Notes under the pieces: generated by a model
Database searches by the model: none
What the model was told of the DNA's origin: nothing
Seen by the model: only the letters and a program-made list of their open reading frames with translations
Shown here: positions 8,293-16,030 of the stretch, one piece after another
Layout of the letters: each line of letters begins with the position of its first letter
Position numbering within the stretch: the first letter of the stretch is position 1
Made by a program: the position numbers and the translations under genes
NCBI GenBank assembly: GCA_030430625.1
Contig: JAUIKL010000014.1
Span: 1-36,523, forward strand
Direction: 5' to 3'
Length of the DNA stretch: 36,523 nt
DNA from: Gemmatimonadota bacterium
Lineage (GTDB): Bacteria > Gemmatimonadota > Gemmatimonadetes > Longimicrobiales > Gaopeijiaceae

Positions 8293-9158
8293 CCGGCGAC
8301 GCCGAGAACGGAAGTCGCAGCCTCGAGTGCCCCTTCGATGAAGCCGACCACCCGGGCCCGCCGCTCCGACGGCGGCGCCGACAGGACGTCGTCCGCCGTG
8401 AGGACCGCGCCGGTCCACCCCTCCGTGTGCCAGCCCCCCGGTCCGTCGATCGGCGGCAGTGCGTCCGAGTCGTCCGGGTAGGGGTACGGGGTCACGTACC
8501 AGTACCAGTCGTCGTAGCCGCCGCCCATCGGCGCCATGCCGATGCCGACGGTCTTGGTGTCGCCATCGGAGCCACCGTCCTCGACGGTCAGGAGGGTGGC
8601 GATGTCGAAGTGGTGCGGCCAGCACCGAACCTCCGACGCCTCGGGGTGGGCTGCCGCGATCTCTTCGAGGATCCCGGCCGCCGTCGCGTACAGTGCGTTC
8701 AGCGTTCCGGCGTCTCCGCTGTCGAGGCCGAAGCGCTCCTGGCCCGACGAGACGGGGTGCTCCGGCATCTCGTACTCGGGCCGTTCGATCTTCGGGAGAG
8801 CGCCGCCCAGGTAGGTGGCCACCCCGGCGGAGAGCCACTCGTACCCCTCGTCGCGAAGCACGCCCTGGAGCGGTAGCGCGCCGAGCACCGAGTCGGTTCG
8901 GTCGACGAGGAGGAGGGTGAGGTCCGCGGGCCGAAGGGCGGTCCGGAAGGGGTACGGCCCGGCCATGGGTGCGCTCACGAAGGCGTGCAGGCCCTCGTTC
9001 CAGACGGTGGCTCGATGGCTGTCGTCGTCCGCAGGCTCCGAGAAGGTCTGCCCCATCGACGCGAGGTACTGCAGTGCCCAGTGCAGCTGGAGCGTGGGGT
9101 CTTCGAGCTCGGAAGGTGAGGTGGCGCCGATGTCGTCCCAGAGGTCCGGGGTCGTCAT
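8289..9158 (-). CDS. Conserved hypothetical protein (WPHHFDIATL motif)
   Basis: This is a 289-residue soluble protein with no signal peptide or membrane segment. I do not recognise a named family. Notable parts are RCWPHHFDIATLLTVEDG (around 183-200) and DWYWYVTPYPYPD, followed by GGWHTEGWTGAVL (around 245-257). The paired His residues and aromatic clusters suggest a conserved ligand or metal pocket, but this is inference. It is the last gene of the minus-strand LPS-core run, and its ATG overlaps the stop of the glycosyltransferase (ATGA, 9155-9158). Its own stop overlaps the stop of the convergent plus-strand gene within CTAG. Confidence 0.75.
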   Translation of the reverse strand: MTTPDLWDDIGATSPSELEDPTLQLHWALQYLASMGQTFSEPADDDSHRATVWNEGLHAFVSAPMAGPYPFRTALRPADLTLLLVDRTDSVLGALPLQGVLRDEGYEWLSAGVATYLGGALPKIERPEYEMPEHPVSSGQERFGLDSGDAGTLNALYATAAGILEEIAAAHPEASEVRCWPHHFDIATLLTVEDGGSDGDTKTVGIGMAPMGGGYDDWYWYVTPYPYPDDSDALPPIDGPGGWHTEGWTGAVLTADDVLSAPPSERRARVVGFIEGALEAATSVLGVAG

Positions 9159-10252
9159 GGTCGAGCGTGGGTTCGTGGATCGAGGTAGCGATCGATGGCG
9201 AGCGACACCTTGGACAAGACATCGTCCGCGGTGATGCGTTCCATCCCCTTCCTGTACACCGGAGCGAGCGGGTAGTCCTCACCAGGGTATTCGGCGTAGC
9301 CGTCGACGATGAGATCCTCGTACGCCCGCCAGGGGCCGGTGCGCTTGGGGTTGGTGTAGCCGAAGAGGCTGACACACGGGGTGCCGAGCGCGCGGGCCAT
9401 ATGGAGGGGGCCCGTGTCGGGGGTGAGGACGAGGGCGCTGCCATCCAGGAGCCACACGAGTCGTCGGAGGTCGTCGCCCAGGGCGTCGACGACCGGAACG
9501 GTCGTCCTCTCGAGGATGTGGTCCGCCACCGTGCGCTCGGCGCTCGACGGTCCCCCGACGAGGACGGGCTGCAGACCGAAGCGGGTGTGCAGCGCCTCGA
9601 CGACTTCCAGGTATCCGGCGGTGTGCCAGTTCTTCTCCGCCTTGCTCGTGCCGAGGACGACGGCACACGAGGGTCGGTCGATGGCCGAGAAGAAGTCCGA
9701 CTGGGCGCGGCGCTCCTCGTCCGTGAGGTCGAGGCCCCACATCACCGGCTCGGCCGGGACGCCGAGCGCCTCGAGGAACTCGAAGTACTGGTCCTGGACG
9801 TGCCTCTGGCCCCGGGCGGGAATCCGGTGGGTCGTGAAGAGCCATTGGGCATCCCGGGCCCTAACCCGATCGAAACCGAGCTTCACACGTGCCGGGGTCA
9901 TGGCGGTGATGACACCCGCCTTCAGATAGACCTGTAGGCCGAGCAGGAGGTCGAAGCGGCGGTCGGAGAGGGCTCGGCGGACCGCCCGGAACTCGGCCAG
10001 GCCGCGGAGCCCGCGCTTCCGGTCGAAGACGATGAAGTCGTCGATGGCCGGGTGGTCCCGCACCATGAGGTGGGGGATGGGCTGAATGACCCAGGTGATC
10101 CTGCACTCCGGCCACGCCCGCTTGAGCGCGTTGGCCACCGGGAGCACATGAACGGCGTCTCCGATGGCGGAGAGCATGACGATGCACACCTCGCGCGGGG
10201 GAGGGCCGCGCCAGCCCTCGGCGGTGAGAGTGCCCGGGGACTCGGAGGTCAC
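9155..10252 (-). CDS. Family 9 glycosyltransferase (ADP-heptose:LPS heptosyltransferase type)
   Basis: This 365-residue protein is a GT-B fold GT9 enzyme. Near the N-terminus is the acceptor-side loop IVMLSAIGDAVHVLPVANAL, with the invariant Gly-Asp. In the C-terminal half are VLGTSKAEKNWHTAGYLEVV and the donor-binding signature ALVLTPDTGPLHMARALG. Such enzymes add heptose to the LPS inner core at the cytoplasmic face. The frame is open much further upstream, but the real start is GTG at 10252, because it overlaps the kinase stop (GTGA, 10249-10252) and the upstream extension lies antiparallel to nothing conserved. Pairing with a KdkA-like kinase supports inner-core assembly. The exact sugar is uncertain. 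Confidence 0.88.
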   Translation of the reverse strand: MTSESPGTLTAEGWRGPPPREVCIVMLSAIGDAVHVLPVANALKRAWPECRITWVIQPIPHLMVRDHPAIDDFIVFDRKRGLRGLAEFRAVRRALSDRRFDLLLGLQVYLKAGVITAMTPARVKLGFDRVRARDAQWLFTTHRIPARGQRHVQDQYFEFLEALGVPAEPVMWGLDLTDEERRAQSDFFSAIDRPSCAVVLGTSKAEKNWHTAGYLEVVEALHTRFGLQPVLVGGPSSAERTVADHILERTTVPVVDALGDDLRRLVWLLDGSALVLTPDTGPLHMARALGTPCVSLFGYTNPKRTGPWRAYEDLIVDGYAEYPGEDYPLAPVYRKGMERITADDVLSKVSLAIDRYLDPRTHARP

Positions 10253-11022
10253 GGGCGACGGCTCGGTGGATGCAGGGCGGCCATGACCTCCCGGATGCCG
10301 ATCGGCTCCCCCGTCGGGGTGCCGACCTTCACGATCGAGCGGCTGAGCCGCGCGGTCATCCGGTCGGCCACCGTTGCCGAGGAGCCGCGCAGCACCCGCG
10401 CGCGGTCGAGGTCGATGGCCCACGCCTCGATCTCTTCGCCTTCCGGCAGGACGATGTTGTGGGCGTTCAGATCCACGTGGTAGATGCCGGCCTCCGCCAA
10501 CCGATCGATCAACCGACCGGCCGCTCGCATCGCCTCGACCCAGGCGCGGCTGCCGTCCGTCCGGTGCAGCACCTCCGAGAGAGGGCGCCCGCCGTCGACG
10601 AACTCGGTGACGAGGTCGCACCGGTAGAAAGCGCCGTCCGGGTACGACACGCCAGCGATCACCGCGGGTGTCGGGATGCCTCGCTCTCGCGCCACCACGC
10701 TGGCGCGCGTCTCACGGATGGGCCGCGGCCGACCGACCCTGAGGTACCGGTCGACCAGCGCACCCTCCATCGCCCCACCCCGCCGGTAGTGACGCACGGC
10801 CCAACGCTCGGCACCGTCGGGGCCCGCGAACGGGGCCGGCACCGTGAAGACGGTGCCGCGACCCTTGTACGGCTCGGCGTGCGGTCGGGATGCCGCCCAC
10901 GTGTGGAGCGACTCCGCACCGGCGAGGGCGTCGTCGAGCCACGTAGACGCACCCTCCAGAACGACGGAGCCCCACCGACCGGACACGGCTTCGTAGCCGG
11001 TCGGTGGGCGCCGTACGCTCAC
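10249..11022 (-). CDS. KdkA/WaaP-like LPS core kinase
   Basis: This 257-residue protein has the compact protein-kinase-like fold of 3-deoxy-D-manno-octulosonic acid kinase (KdkA). The catalytic loop YHVDLNAHNIVL puts the base at D184 and the metal-binding Asn at N189. The second metal site is AIDLDRARV (D204/D206), matching the DFDRG motif of KdkA. The substrate-side basic patch RHYRRGG (78-84) is also family-like. It would phosphorylate Kdo or heptose of the LPS inner core on the cytosolic side. It is flanked by a 4-bp overlap on each side: with the DUF6941-like gene upstream and the GT9 gene downstream. Kdo versus heptose specificity cannot be settled from motifs. Confidence 0.85.
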   Translation of the reverse strand: MSVRRPPTGYEAVSGRWGSVVLEGASTWLDDALAGAESLHTWAASRPHAEPYKGRGTVFTVPAPFAGPDGAERWAVRHYRRGGAMEGALVDRYLRVGRPRPIRETRASVVARERGIPTPAVIAGVSYPDGAFYRCDLVTEFVDGGRPLSEVLHRTDGSRAWVEAMRAAGRLIDRLAEAGIYHVDLNAHNIVLPEGEEIEAWAIDLDRARVLRGSSATVADRMTARLSRSIVKVGTPTGEPIGIREVMAALHPPSRRP

Positions 11023-11432
11023 GCCGGGGCGGACTCCTCGGGTACCTCGAGCAGATAGATGCCGGGCCCGTCGAGGGTCTGTCCCTTCACGCGGACGCGG
11101 AAGGTGTATTGGCCGGCCTTCGGGAAGATCACGCCCTGCATCGGCATGATCAGGGGGCTGCGCGCCGGGGGCTGTTCGGGATCGGTCTGGTGGACCTCGG
11201 TCTCACCCTCCACGGTCAGGGAGATGTCTCCCGACTCGTGTTCGAGGTCGGCCTTGAAGAGGTAGCGACCGTGGTCGGCCCGATCCCACTCGAGAACGAG
11301 GACCAGAACGAGTTGGTCCTGCTGGGCCGGGAAACCCGGTGCCGAGAGATCGTGGAAGACGCCCTGAACGTCGACCTTGCCGTCCGGGGTCGGGCGGGCG
11401 TCGTCGCAGACGGCGGCAAATCGCAAACGCAT
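11019..11432 (-). CDS. DUF6941-like small beta-sandwich protein
   Basis: This 137-residue protein has no signal peptide and looks all-beta. Its pattern is a start RLRFAAVCDDARPTPDGKVDV, then GVFHDLSAPGFPAQQDQLVLVL, and an ending FPKAGQYTFRVRVKGQTLDG. This resembles the uncharacterised DUF6941 family (proteins beginning with a data/parameter strand, then G-I/V-F-D, ending in the edge strand G.Y.F.v...g). No function is established. The ATG at 11432 is 36 bp after the HyuB stop, and its stop overlaps the kinase start by 4 bp. A link to LPS-core phosphorylation is suggested only by position. Confidence 0.65.
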   Translation of the reverse strand: MRLRFAAVCDDARPTPDGKVDVQGVFHDLSAPGFPAQQDQLVLVLVLEWDRADHGRYLFKADLEHESGDISLTVEGETEVHQTDPEQPPARSPLIMPMQGVIFPKAGQYTFRVRVKGQTLDGPGIYLLEVPEESAPA

Positions 11433-11468
11433 GCTGTTCCTATGAGGTCGGAATCGGTACGGGGAGAA

Positions 11469-13067
11469 TCACGCCGAATCGGGTGTGCCCCAACCCCCTC
11501 CGCCCGGTGATCGGATACTGATGATGTCACCGGCGTCGACGGAAAACGACGCCTTGCCCGAAATCGGCTGCTCGGCCCCGTTCCGGATCAGCACGTTTTC
11601 GCCGCACGCTCCGTCCTCGCCGCCGCGCGCACCCGACGGTCCCCGGGTGCGCCGCTCGCAAAGAAGTGCCACGCGGGCCGGCGCCAGAAGCTGGAGATCG
11701 CGGCGCAGGCCGTCGCCACCGCGGTGGAGACCGTCGCCGCCCGAGCCGCGGCGGATCGAGTACGCCGTCACTCGAAAGGGGTAGGCGTGTTCGAGCGCCT
11801 CCACCGGGGTGTTCAGCGAGTTCGACATGTGGACGTGCACGGCGCTCAGGCCGGGCCCCGACGGACCGGCGCCCATTCCTCCGCCCACCGTTTCGTAGTA
11901 GGCGAAGGACCCGCCGGTGCGAGGATCGGTGCCCCCGACCGTGGTGTTGTTCATCGTTCCCTGGGACAGCGCGGGCATGAGGTCAGGGAGGGCCTCGCCG
12001 AAGGCTCGGAGGAGCACGTCGGTGATCCGCTGACTCGTCTCGACGTTGCCCGCGGCCACGGACGCGGGCCAGCGGGCGTTCACGAGCGAGCCCTCCGGCA
12101 TGTGCGTCCGGACGGCGCGCATCGATCCGCCACCGGCAGGGAGCGGCTCACCGAGGATCGCCTCGACCACACAGCGCACGACGTACCGGATGGCGGACGA
12201 GGTGATGGCGGCCACCGCGTTGACGCCCCCCGGGACCTGTGCCGACGTCCCGGTGAAGTCGATCGACAGGTCCGACCCGTCGAGGGTCAGCCGGGCGCGG
12301 ATGGGGACGGGACCCGAGCCGAAGCCGTCGTCCTCGATCCAGTCCTCCGCTTCGTAGACACCGTCGGCGATCTGTTCGAGTCCGGCTTCGACCAGGCGGT
12401 CGGCGTAGACGATGAGTGCGTCCATGGCCGAGAGGGTCGCCTCGATGCCGCGGCGCTCCGCGATCTCGAGGAGGCGGGTGCTCCCGGTGTGGAGAGCGGC
12501 GATCTGGGCATCGAGGTCGCCGGCTCGCTCCTCCGGTGTGCGGACGTTGGCCAGGAGGAGACGCCAGAGGTTGTCGTCCCGGACACCGTCCTTCCACAAG
12601 AAGACGGGTGGGATGCGGAGCCCCTCTTCGAAGATCTCCCGGGCCAGCGGCATCGAGCCCGGCGTCGACCCGCCGACGTCACTGTGGTGGGCGCGTGAGG
12701 CGACGTACCCGAGCAGTCGGCCTTCCGACGAGAAGACGCCGGAGATGAGCGTGATGTCGGGGAGGTGCGTTCCGCCCCGGAAGGGGTCGTTCAGGCAGAC
12801 GACGTCTCCGGGCCCGAGATCACCCAACTCGTCCAGGGCGGCCTCCACACTCATCGGCATCGCCCCGAGGTGCACGGGCATGTGGTCCCCCAGGGAGACC
12901 GCGCCACAGTCCGGGCTGAAGAGCGCGCACGAGTAGTCCCGGCGCTCCTTGATGTTCGGTGAGAAGGAGGCCCGCTTCAGCGCGGCACCCATCTCTTCGG
13001 CAAGCGCCGTGAAGAGGTGTCGGAAGACTTCCAGCTCTACGGCGTCGGGACCTTCGTGACCAGACAA
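11469..13067 (-). CDS. Hydantoinase B/5-oxoprolinase subunit (HyuB family)
   Basis: This 532-residue protein matches the full length of HyuB proteins. Conserved blocks are NIKERRDYSCALFSPDC (around 34-50), GDHMPVHLGAMP, the ligand-binding LNDPFRGGTHLPDITLI (around 91-107), SRAHHSDVGGSTPGSMP (around 124-140) and the Gly-rich C-terminal end GGGGWGTP. HyuB acts with HyuA in ATP-dependent ring opening of hydantoins, 5-oxoproline or related lactams, and in acetone carboxylase-like enzymes. No HyuA gene is present on either side here. The start is TTG at 13067, supported by AGGA seven bases upstream. It is first in the minus-strand run, 36 bp ahead of the DUF6941-like gene, so it may share a transcript with the LPS genes. 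Confidence 0.9.
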   Translation of the reverse strand: MSGHEGPDAVELEVFRHLFTALAEEMGAALKRASFSPNIKERRDYSCALFSPDCGAVSLGDHMPVHLGAMPMSVEAALDELGDLGPGDVVCLNDPFRGGTHLPDITLISGVFSSEGRLLGYVASRAHHSDVGGSTPGSMPLAREIFEEGLRIPPVFLWKDGVRDDNLWRLLLANVRTPEERAGDLDAQIAALHTGSTRLLEIAERRGIEATLSAMDALIVYADRLVEAGLEQIADGVYEAEDWIEDDGFGSGPVPIRARLTLDGSDLSIDFTGTSAQVPGGVNAVAAITSSAIRYVVRCVVEAILGEPLPAGGGSMRAVRTHMPEGSLVNARWPASVAAGNVETSQRITDVLLRAFGEALPDLMPALSQGTMNNTTVGGTDPRTGGSFAYYETVGGGMGAGPSGPGLSAVHVHMSNSLNTPVEALEHAYPFRVTAYSIRRGSGGDGLHRGGDGLRRDLQLLAPARVALLCERRTRGPSGARGGEDGACGENVLIRNGAEQPISGKASFSVDAGDIISIRSPGGGGWGTPDSA

Positions 13068-13118
13068 TGGCTGTCCTGTTTATCGAACGTGCGTTCCGAG
13101 TTACGTTATACGGCTGAA

Positions 13119-13150
13119 GGTAGAATCCTACCAAAGCGCACTGAAGTGCG
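13119..13150. promoter_or_regulatory. Two dyads in the hyuB / small-gene divergent promoter region
   Basis: GGTAG-AATC-CTACC spans 13119-13132, and CGCACT-GA-AGTGCG spans 13137-13150. The first contains the decamer TAGAATCCTA also found at 868-877. On the minus strand TTGGTA, 18 bases, TATAAC gives a reasonable promoter for hyuB; on plus TAGAAT at 13121 could be the -10 for the small gene at 13181. The second dyad may be a regulator site. Visible symmetry, inferred function. Confidence 0.4.
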
Positions 13151-13180
13151 TTCGCATTCACCCGACGAACGGAGGGAGAC

Positions 13181-13441
13181 TTGTCTCACGAGAAGCTTCT
13201 CGACAGAGCTCGTGACGAGCTGTTCAGTCACGTGCACCGCTGTGGGGTGCTGGAGGCGGAAGAAGACGACCAGAAGCACTGGATGAACGAGACCATCGAC
13301 TACATCGGGGAGCGTTATCCCGATTTGACGGATGCGGATCTGCGGAATCTCCACCAGATCGGCACCCGTTTTTGCATGCCGGCCATCGAACACGGCTCGG
13401 CCAGCGCTACGAGGACGATGGAGGAAGCGCCGGTCGCCTGA
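13181..13441 (+). CDS. Small conserved-looking hypothetical protein, 86 aa
   Basis: I do not recognise this protein. It is acidic and mainly helical by composition, with a segment IDYIGERYPDLTDADLRNLH (around 40-59) and CMPAIEHG near the end; the last 17 residues look disordered. Coding status is supported by a strong ribosome binding site (GGAGGGA at 13171-13177) five to six bases before a TTG start, codon-position GC bias like its neighbours, and two strong hairpins just after the stop. There is no membrane segment or signal. It is transcribed divergently from hyuB and is followed by a 243-bp gap, so it is probably a single-gene transcript. Confidence 0.68.
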   Translation: MSHEKLLDRARDELFSHVHRCGVLEAEEDDQKHWMNETIDYIGERYPDLTDADLRNLHQIGTRFCMPAIEHGSASATRTMEEAPVA

Positions 13442-13453
13442 CGGACCGAGCGC

Positions 13454-13512
13454 GCCGGGAACTCCCGGCTGCATCTATGGACGGAGGCGGGGTCGAGAGA
13501 CCTCGCCTCCGT
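13454..13512 (+). terminator. Tandem strong hairpins after the small gene
   Basis: The first hairpin is GCCGGGA-AC-TCCCGGC (13454-13469). The second has a 14-bp stem, 13481-13494 with 13499-13512 (one G-U pair), closed by a GAGA tetraloop. Neither has a T run after it, so this may be a rho-aided terminator or an mRNA 3' end protector. The remaining gap to 13684 includes TATACT at 13600-13605 as a possible -10 element. Confidence 0.45.
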
Positions 13513-13684
13513 TCGTGCATCCGGGGGTGAACCGACTCCGTCGATTCGTGTCGGCACCACGACAGTTGTAGCCGGGTAGCGCTTCGCGTGGCGGCTTTCT
13601 ATACTTCCGCCCTCATTTTTTCGGCAGAAGCGGGCCACCAGGCGAAATCGCGCCGCCCGCGGCCGTTCCGTATCGGGGTCGAAC

Positions 13685-14023
13685 GTGGGCGAAGCTCTGC
13701 AACTGGACAGTGCGAAGCAGCTGCTGAAGCAGTACTACGCAGGACAGAGGATGCCGTCCCCGAGCGGGGGCTTCCTTATGCCTCTCGGTATCCGACCCAC
13801 GGACAAGGGCTCGGCGGTCGGGATCTTCGAATGCAGTGTGTCGTCGCTGCGATACGAGTTGGAGATCCCGAAGGCCACCCGGACCGAACGCAAGAAGGTG
13901 AAGGAGGAGATCGAGGCCGGCCGGGATCCCGACTGCCCCCGTCACGGCCCGGGCACACGGCTCACGCGGGCCGGGAAGCAGCTCGTCTGCCGCGCGTGCG
14001 GTGTCGCCTACGGGAAGGCCTGA
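13685..14023 (+). CDS. Small zinc-finger-like protein, 112 aa
   Basis: I do not recognise a named family. The N-terminal two thirds are mixed charged sequence with an aromatic/Pro-rich stretch (YYAGQRMPSPSGGFLMPLG). The C-terminal third carries CPRHG (C84, H87) and CRAC (C102, C105), a classical four-ligand zinc-binding knuckle pair separated by 14 residues. This suggests a nucleic-acid or protein interaction role. The start is GTG 13685 with GGGG at 13675-13678. It is separated from the downstream TPR gene by 94 bp holding a TAGGTT element, so the two may be separately transcribed. Confidence 0.65.
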   Translation: MGEALQLDSAKQLLKQYYAGQRMPSPSGGFLMPLGIRPTDKGSAVGIFECSVSSLRYELEIPKATRTERKKVKEEIEAGRDPDCPRHGPGTRLTRAGKQLVCRACGVAYGKA

Positions 14024-14031
14024 CAACAGGC

Positions 14032-14060
14032 TGGTTCCCCTTTCGGGCCAGCATTAGGTT
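14032..14060 (+). promoter_or_regulatory. Possible promoter for the TPR gene cluster
   Basis: TGGTTC at 14032-14037, 17 bases, then TAGGTT at 14055-14060, 58 bp before the TPR start codon. The -10 matches the TAGGTTA seen at 5932. The -35 is weak. The sequence in front can also fold (GCTGG/CCAGC), which could be the end of the previous gene's message. Confidence 0.28.
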
Positions 14061-14117
14061 AGGCGTATCCATCCAAGGTCCTCTCCATGGACCCGCCGAA
14101 GACGGAGCTCGACACGT

Positions 14118-15218
14118 ATGCCCGAAGGATTCCTCAGTTCCGAGGAATACGACGAGCAGGCCCACAAGCTCTATAACGACGGCGACTACGACGGTGCCCT
14201 CGAGTTGCTCAAAGAGGGCCTGGCGATCTATCCGAACGCGGTCGAGTTGTACGTCGGTCTCGGCTACGCCCGGCTGGCCCGAGAGGAGTACGCCTGGGCC
14301 CGCCACGCCTTCGAGAGGGCCGCGGTGCTCGACCCCGCCCACGAGGACGCCCTCGTCGGTCTCGGGGAGACGCTCCTCCGCTTCGGCGAACGCGCGGAGG
14401 CCGTGCGCCTCTTCCGCGAAGTGGCCGGGATGGGCTTCGAGGACGACATCGAACTCATGCTGACGATGGGGCGGGCGCTCTACCGCTCGTCCATGTACGC
14501 CGAGTGCCGGGACATCTTTGCCAGGGCGGCCGCGTGCCGACCGGACAGCGCGGAGGCCGCGGCCTCTCTCGGCTATGCGCTCCACCGTCTGGGCGACAAC
14601 GTCGGAGCCGGTCGTCAGATCCGCAGAGCGCTTCGCCTCGATGGAGATCTGCACGAGGCACGGATCTACCTCGGACACCTCCTCTACGATCGCGGTGACT
14701 GGGAGGGCTCGCTCCGCGAGTTCGAGCGGGTCTCGCCCCAGGAGCATTGGGACCCGCTGGCCGTTTGGCGGCTGATGGAATTGAAGCGCCAGCTGTGGCA
14801 CCTCGACCTCGGGGACCCGCGCCTGGCGCCCTGGGAGCAGCGACTCCGGGAGCTCGAATCCCTCGAGGACCCGATCGATCGGCTGCTGGCCGACGTCGAG
14901 TCCCGGATGGGCTCCACCCAGCCGGATCACTACTTCGATCCGAGTCAGCTGGAGTTGTTCGAAGGGGCGGACGACCCTCAGGTAGAGAGGAAGGTGCGGC
15001 TGGCCGATGGTCAGGTGTTGCGGGGGAACTGGATCGAGATCGTTCGCCAGATGAGAGATCTGGCCGGCTTCTCGCACGAGTCGCTGTCCCAGTACATGCG
15101 GCGTGCGGCGGAGCGGTGGCACGAGCGATATTCGGTCGAGATCCCCTTCGCCGACCCGCGCAGCTTCCTCCGGGCGGCCCTGAAGGCCGGACTCATACGA
15201 CTGGAAGCGGAGGATTGA
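14118..15218 (+). CDS. Tetratricopeptide repeat protein
   Basis: This 366-residue cytosolic protein has no signal peptide. Residues about 12-215 form six or so TPR units; clear ones are AHKLYNDGDYDGALELLKEG, AVELYVGLGYARLAREEYAWA, and AEAAASLGYALHRLGDNVGA. The C-terminal part (about 225-366) is not TPR: it contains WEQRLRELESLEDPIDRLLA and ends in a helical domain with GNWIEIVRQMRDLAGF. TPR arrays hold protein partners. The next gene, a zinc-ribbon protein, begins five bases after its stop, so the pair is probably translated together and the proteins may interact. No known complex is recognisable. Confidence 0.82.
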   Translation: MPEGFLSSEEYDEQAHKLYNDGDYDGALELLKEGLAIYPNAVELYVGLGYARLAREEYAWARHAFERAAVLDPAHEDALVGLGETLLRFGERAEAVRLFREVAGMGFEDDIELMLTMGRALYRSSMYAECRDIFARAAACRPDSAEAAASLGYALHRLGDNVGAGRQIRRALRLDGDLHEARIYLGHLLYDRGDWEGSLREFERVSPQEHWDPLAVWRLMELKRQLWHLDLGDPRLAPWEQRLRELESLEDPIDRLLADVESRMGSTQPDHYFDPSQLELFEGADDPQVERKVRLADGQVLRGNWIEIVRQMRDLAGFSHESLSQYMRRAAERWHERYSVEIPFADPRSFLRAALKAGLIRLEAED

Positions 15219-15223
15219 GCGGG

Positions 15224-16030
15224 ATGTCGGACCAGGTACTCGAGCGGTTTCACCGCGCGCTGATCGAAGAGATCCAGACGCAGCGGCCCGACTATCTCAC
15301 GGCTCCCTTCACCGTGGCCGAGATCTACCAGAACCTCGTGCCGTACGGCTCCCACCGGGACCGGATCGGCGTCGAGATGAACGGTGACTACGAGGACGCG
15401 CTGATCCGCCTCCTGGCCGGAGAGGGCGGCTACCTTCTGCTCGACTCCGAACACGCCCTGCGGGACCTCCGAAAGGAACTCGAGGCGCCCAACCCGAACA
15501 CGGGTCTGTACCGTGAGTTCGCGGCCGTCGACGTGCGACTGAACCAGGCCTACCTGGACCTCTCTGCCGCCGCGATGGACCAGCTTCCCGACCTCGTGCA
15601 CGAGTTGGAAGCCGAAGACCCGATCCAGCTCCACGAGCTGGCACCCGACCAGAATACCCCGACTCCTCAAGACCTCGGCATCGTGCCGCCCGGTGTGGAT
15701 ATTTTCGACGATGCGAACGGGCGTCCGGAGCCGGCCACCCAACCGACCTTCATGCCCGAGACCGAACGCGCCCGAACGCCGCTGGCCCCCGAGTTCGTCG
15801 AGGAGGAGGCGGCGCCCCCCGCTCCCCCGGAACCACCGGCGGCCGACGGTCGTGGTGAGGGATCGCGGCCGTGCGCGTGGTGCACCGGCGCACTGCCGGA
15901 GCGTGACGGGGTGAATTTCTGCCCCCACTGCGGCGTCGACGTGACGCTCACCCCGTGTCCAGCCTGCGGAGACGCCATCGAGGCCGGCTGGAAGTTCTGC
16001 GTTGCGTGCGGGGCCGAGGCGCCTGTTTGA
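15224..16030 (+). CDS. Double zinc-ribbon protein with helical N-terminal domain
   Basis: This 268-residue protein has three parts. Residues 1-125 are a helical domain with PFTVAEIYQNLVPYGSHRD and YEDALIRLLAGEGGYLLLD. Residues about 130-212 are a Pro/Glu/Ala-rich, probably disordered linker. Residues 217-262 have four CxxC pairs (C217/C220, C233/C236, C245/C248, C259/C262), two adjacent zinc ribbons of the kind seen in many bacterial adaptor proteins. The ATG at 15224 with GAGCGGG just before it is chosen; the frame is open upstream but overlaps the TPR gene. It overlaps the lipoprotein gene after it by TTGA. Function unknown; a scaffold or adaptor role is inferred. Confidence 0.78.
   Translation: MSDQVLERFHRALIEEIQTQRPDYLTAPFTVAEIYQNLVPYGSHRDRIGVEMNGDYEDALIRLLAGEGGYLLLDSEHALRDLRKELEAPNPNTGLYREFAAVDVRLNQAYLDLSAAAMDQLPDLVHELEAEDPIQLHELAPDQNTPTPQDLGIVPPGVDIFDDANGRPEPATQPTFMPETERARTPLAPEFVEEEAAPPAPPEPPAADGRGEGSRPCAWCTGALPERDGVNFCPHCGVDVTLTPCPACGDAIEAGWKFCVACGAEAPV

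Noticed and set aside
10253-10621. Upstream in-frame extension of the family 9 glycosyltransferase
   Set aside because: It lies over the KdkA-like gene in another frame, has low-complexity Arg/Gly-rich sequence, and the GTG at 10252 overlaps the kinase stop as the other genes of the run do.
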